Part shown: positions 7,146-8,475 of the stretch, in pieces
Layout: each line of letters starts with the position of its first letter
Position numbering within the stretch: position 1 is the first letter of the stretch
NCBI GenBank assembly: GCA_003694425.1
Contig: RFJX01000124.1
Span: 1 to 8,475, forward strand
Direction of reading: 5' to 3'
Length of the DNA: 8,475 nucleotides
Source: Gammaproteobacteria bacterium
Lineage (GTDB): Bacteria > Pseudomonadota > Gammaproteobacteria > J113
The notes under the pieces: generated by a model
The model's database searches: none
What the model saw: the letters and a program-made list of their open reading frames with translations, nothing else
What the model was told of the DNA's origin: nothing
Position numbers and translations under genes: made by a program

Positions 7146-8475
7146 CCGACAGCACCTCACCGGAGAACCAGCGCCGGTATCCGCGCCAGGAGCTCATCCA
7201 CGACGCCACGGTGACCGGTGACCGCATCGGCGAGCAGCCCTGCCAGATCCGCGACTACTGTCCCGGCGGCATGTTCCTGGCGTGGCGGCACGGCGGCGGC
7301 GCGCCTCCCCCCCTGGCCCGCGGAGACCGGGTGAAGGTGACCTTCGGTGTGCGGCTGAAGGAGCGGGGAGAACGCAGCCAGGAGGTGACCGGGACCGTCG
7401 CCTGGACCTTCGACCACGGCTTCGGCATCGCCTTCGAGCAGCTCGACAGCGACACCGCGCGCATCCTGTCGAAGCTGGCCGAGGCCACCCGCCGGCGCAA
7501 GGAGCAGCTCCGCAAGACGGCGCCGCCACCGGCCGAGGCCGGGGCCCTGTGGCAGAAGCTGCGCACGCTCCTCGATCAGCACCTCAGGCTGATCCTCGCC
7601 GACCTGCTGCGCCAGGTCGACGAACAGCTGTTCCAGGATGCGGCGAAGGCCACCAGCAACGCCGAGCAGGCCGACTTCTTCGCCGCCATCAAGGCGATCA
7701 AGCGGGAACGGGAGGCGATCACCCGGCGGGTGGAGGAGCAGCTCCACGAGCGCCTGGAAGGGCTGCAGGGCGGGCAAGGCTCCGGCCCCCGGCAGGAGGC
7801 CGGTGGCAATGGGCTCTCCCTGGTCGATGAACAGGAGTTCGAGACCTTCCTCGCCCTCTCCTCCACCATCGCCCGGCTGGAGCAGCAATACAAGAAGGAG
7901 CTGTTCTGCATCGAGCAGCGCCTGTCGCGGCTGAGCGGGGGGGAGGTGGACCCCGAGGACAACCCCTTCGGCGTGGCCGCCCTGCTCAAGTCGATCGCCC
8001 GCGGATTCCTCCCCCTGGCCCTCGGCAAGGCGCCCACCATGAGCCTGATCCACAGCATCGAGGCCACGGCCGCCCCCTCCCTCGGGCACCTCTACCGGGA
8101 GGCCAACGAACTCCTGGCAGGGGCCGGGGTCCTGCCCGACCTGGATTACGACCGGCACCAGGAGGCCCTGCGCAGGCAATATCTGGAGCGACGCAAGTCG
8201 GCCAGCCGTTCGCCGGCGGGCCCAGCGCCCCGGGAAGAGGACCTCATCCCCTCCGGCACGGTACCGCCAGAGGCGGAGCCGGGCGCAGTGTCATCCGGAC
8301 CGGGCGGGATGGCGGCCGGCCACCCCCATCCAGCCACCGGACCGCCACCGCCCGGGGTGCCGCATGGCCCTGCCGGGGCCGCCCCTTCGGGGGCCCGGCA
8401 GCCGGCAGCAGGGGAACAACAGGTGCCTGCGGCGTCCCCCTCTGCCGGACCGGCTTCACCCTCCGGTGCCGTACC
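7142..8475 (+). CDS. PilZ-DUF1631 family protein, likely c-di-GMP responsive (3' part missing)
   Basis: The frame from GTG 7142 stays open for 444 codons to the right edge. Residues about 11-105 form a PilZ domain, the c-di-GMP receptor fold: RRYPR (11-15) gives the RxxxR motif and DYCPGG (38-43) the D/NxSxxG motif, with Cys40 replacing the usual serine. Strands GDRVKVTFGV and GTVAWTFDHGFGIAF complete the barrel. From about residue 140 the sequence fits DUF1631, with LADLLRQVDEQLFQDAAKATS, then LSLVDEQEFETFLALSSTIA and VDPEDNPFGVAALLKSI. From about 350 it becomes a long Pro/Ala/Gly-rich linker that continues to the edge; DUF1631 proteins usually run several hundred residues further. No signal peptide or membrane helix is seen. 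The start is uncertain: an in-frame GTG at 7103 would add 13 residues, and neither has a good Shine-Dalgarno. Homologues are sometimes annotated as thymidine phosphorylase, which I see no support for here. Confidence 0.88.
   Translation, partial: MTDSTSPENQRRYPRQELIHDATVTGDRIGEQPCQIRDYCPGGMFLAWRHGGGAPPPLARGDRVKVTFGVRLKERGERSQEVTGTVAWTFDHGFGIAFEQLDSDTARILSKLAEATRRRKEQLRKTAPPPAEAGALWQKLRTLLDQHLRLILADLLRQVDEQLFQDAAKATSNAEQADFFAAIKAIKREREAITRRVEEQLHERLEGLQGGQGSGPRQEAGGNGLSLVDEQEFETFLALSSTIARLEQQYKKELFCIEQRLSRLSGGEVDPEDNPFGVAALLKSIARGFLPLALGKAPTMSLIHSIEATAAPSLGHLYREANELLAGAGVLPDLDYDRHQEALRRQYLERRKSASRSPAGPAPREEDLIPSGTVPPEAEPGAVSSGPGGMAAGHPHPATGPPPPGVPHGPAGAAPSGARQPAAGEQQVPAASPSAGPASPSGAV

Noticed and set aside
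7157..8179. Minus-strand frame of 340 codons opposite the PilZ-DUF1631 gene
   Set aside because: The plus-strand frame carries PilZ and DUF1631 motifs; the antisense frame is Gly/Leu/Gln-rich without a recognisable domain.

Overview
The window looks like chromosomal backbone of a GC-rich gammaproteobacterium. This is inferred from strong codon bias to G/C, the gene order radC | coaBC-dut-algC (known from Pseudomonas and relatives), and an aerobic HemF. A sulfur-oxidiser or Chromatiales-type lineage is possible but not shown. There is no sign of a phage, insertion sequence, CRISPR array, tRNA or rRNA.

Layout, left to right. From 1 to 3872 on the minus strand lie coaBC, dut and algC, read right to left. 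coaBC makes phosphopantetheine, dut makes dUMP, and algC is a phosphomannomutase/phosphoglucomutase cut off by the left edge. coaBC and dut overlap by 14 bases, and algC follows dut after 36 bases, so they look like one transcript. This AlgC carries about 430 extra N-terminal residues: two membrane segments around a Cache-like extracytoplasmic region, then an acidic linker. radC is divergent from coaBC (3974-4648, plus strand). The 101-base gap between them is mostly a striking hairpin of eight heptamers, four on each arm (3892-3953).

From 4668 to 6988 on the minus strand lies a tight four-gene cluster: hemF, a 62-residue two-helix membrane protein, a MOSC-domain protein with the CxRC motif of mARC/YcbX molybdenum enzymes, and a DUF4405 multi-histidine membrane protein. 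The first three are joined by a 4-base gap and an ATGA overlap; the fourth follows after 32 bases. Together they suggest a small heme/molybdenum redox module, which I regard as the most interesting functional hypothesis here.

A 153-base divergent gap (6989-7141) holds a bulged 12-bp hairpin upstream of hemF and the only AT-rich patch of the area. To its right a PilZ-DUF1631 protein (7142 to the right edge, incomplete) starts, a likely c-di-GMP-responsive protein of unknown role.
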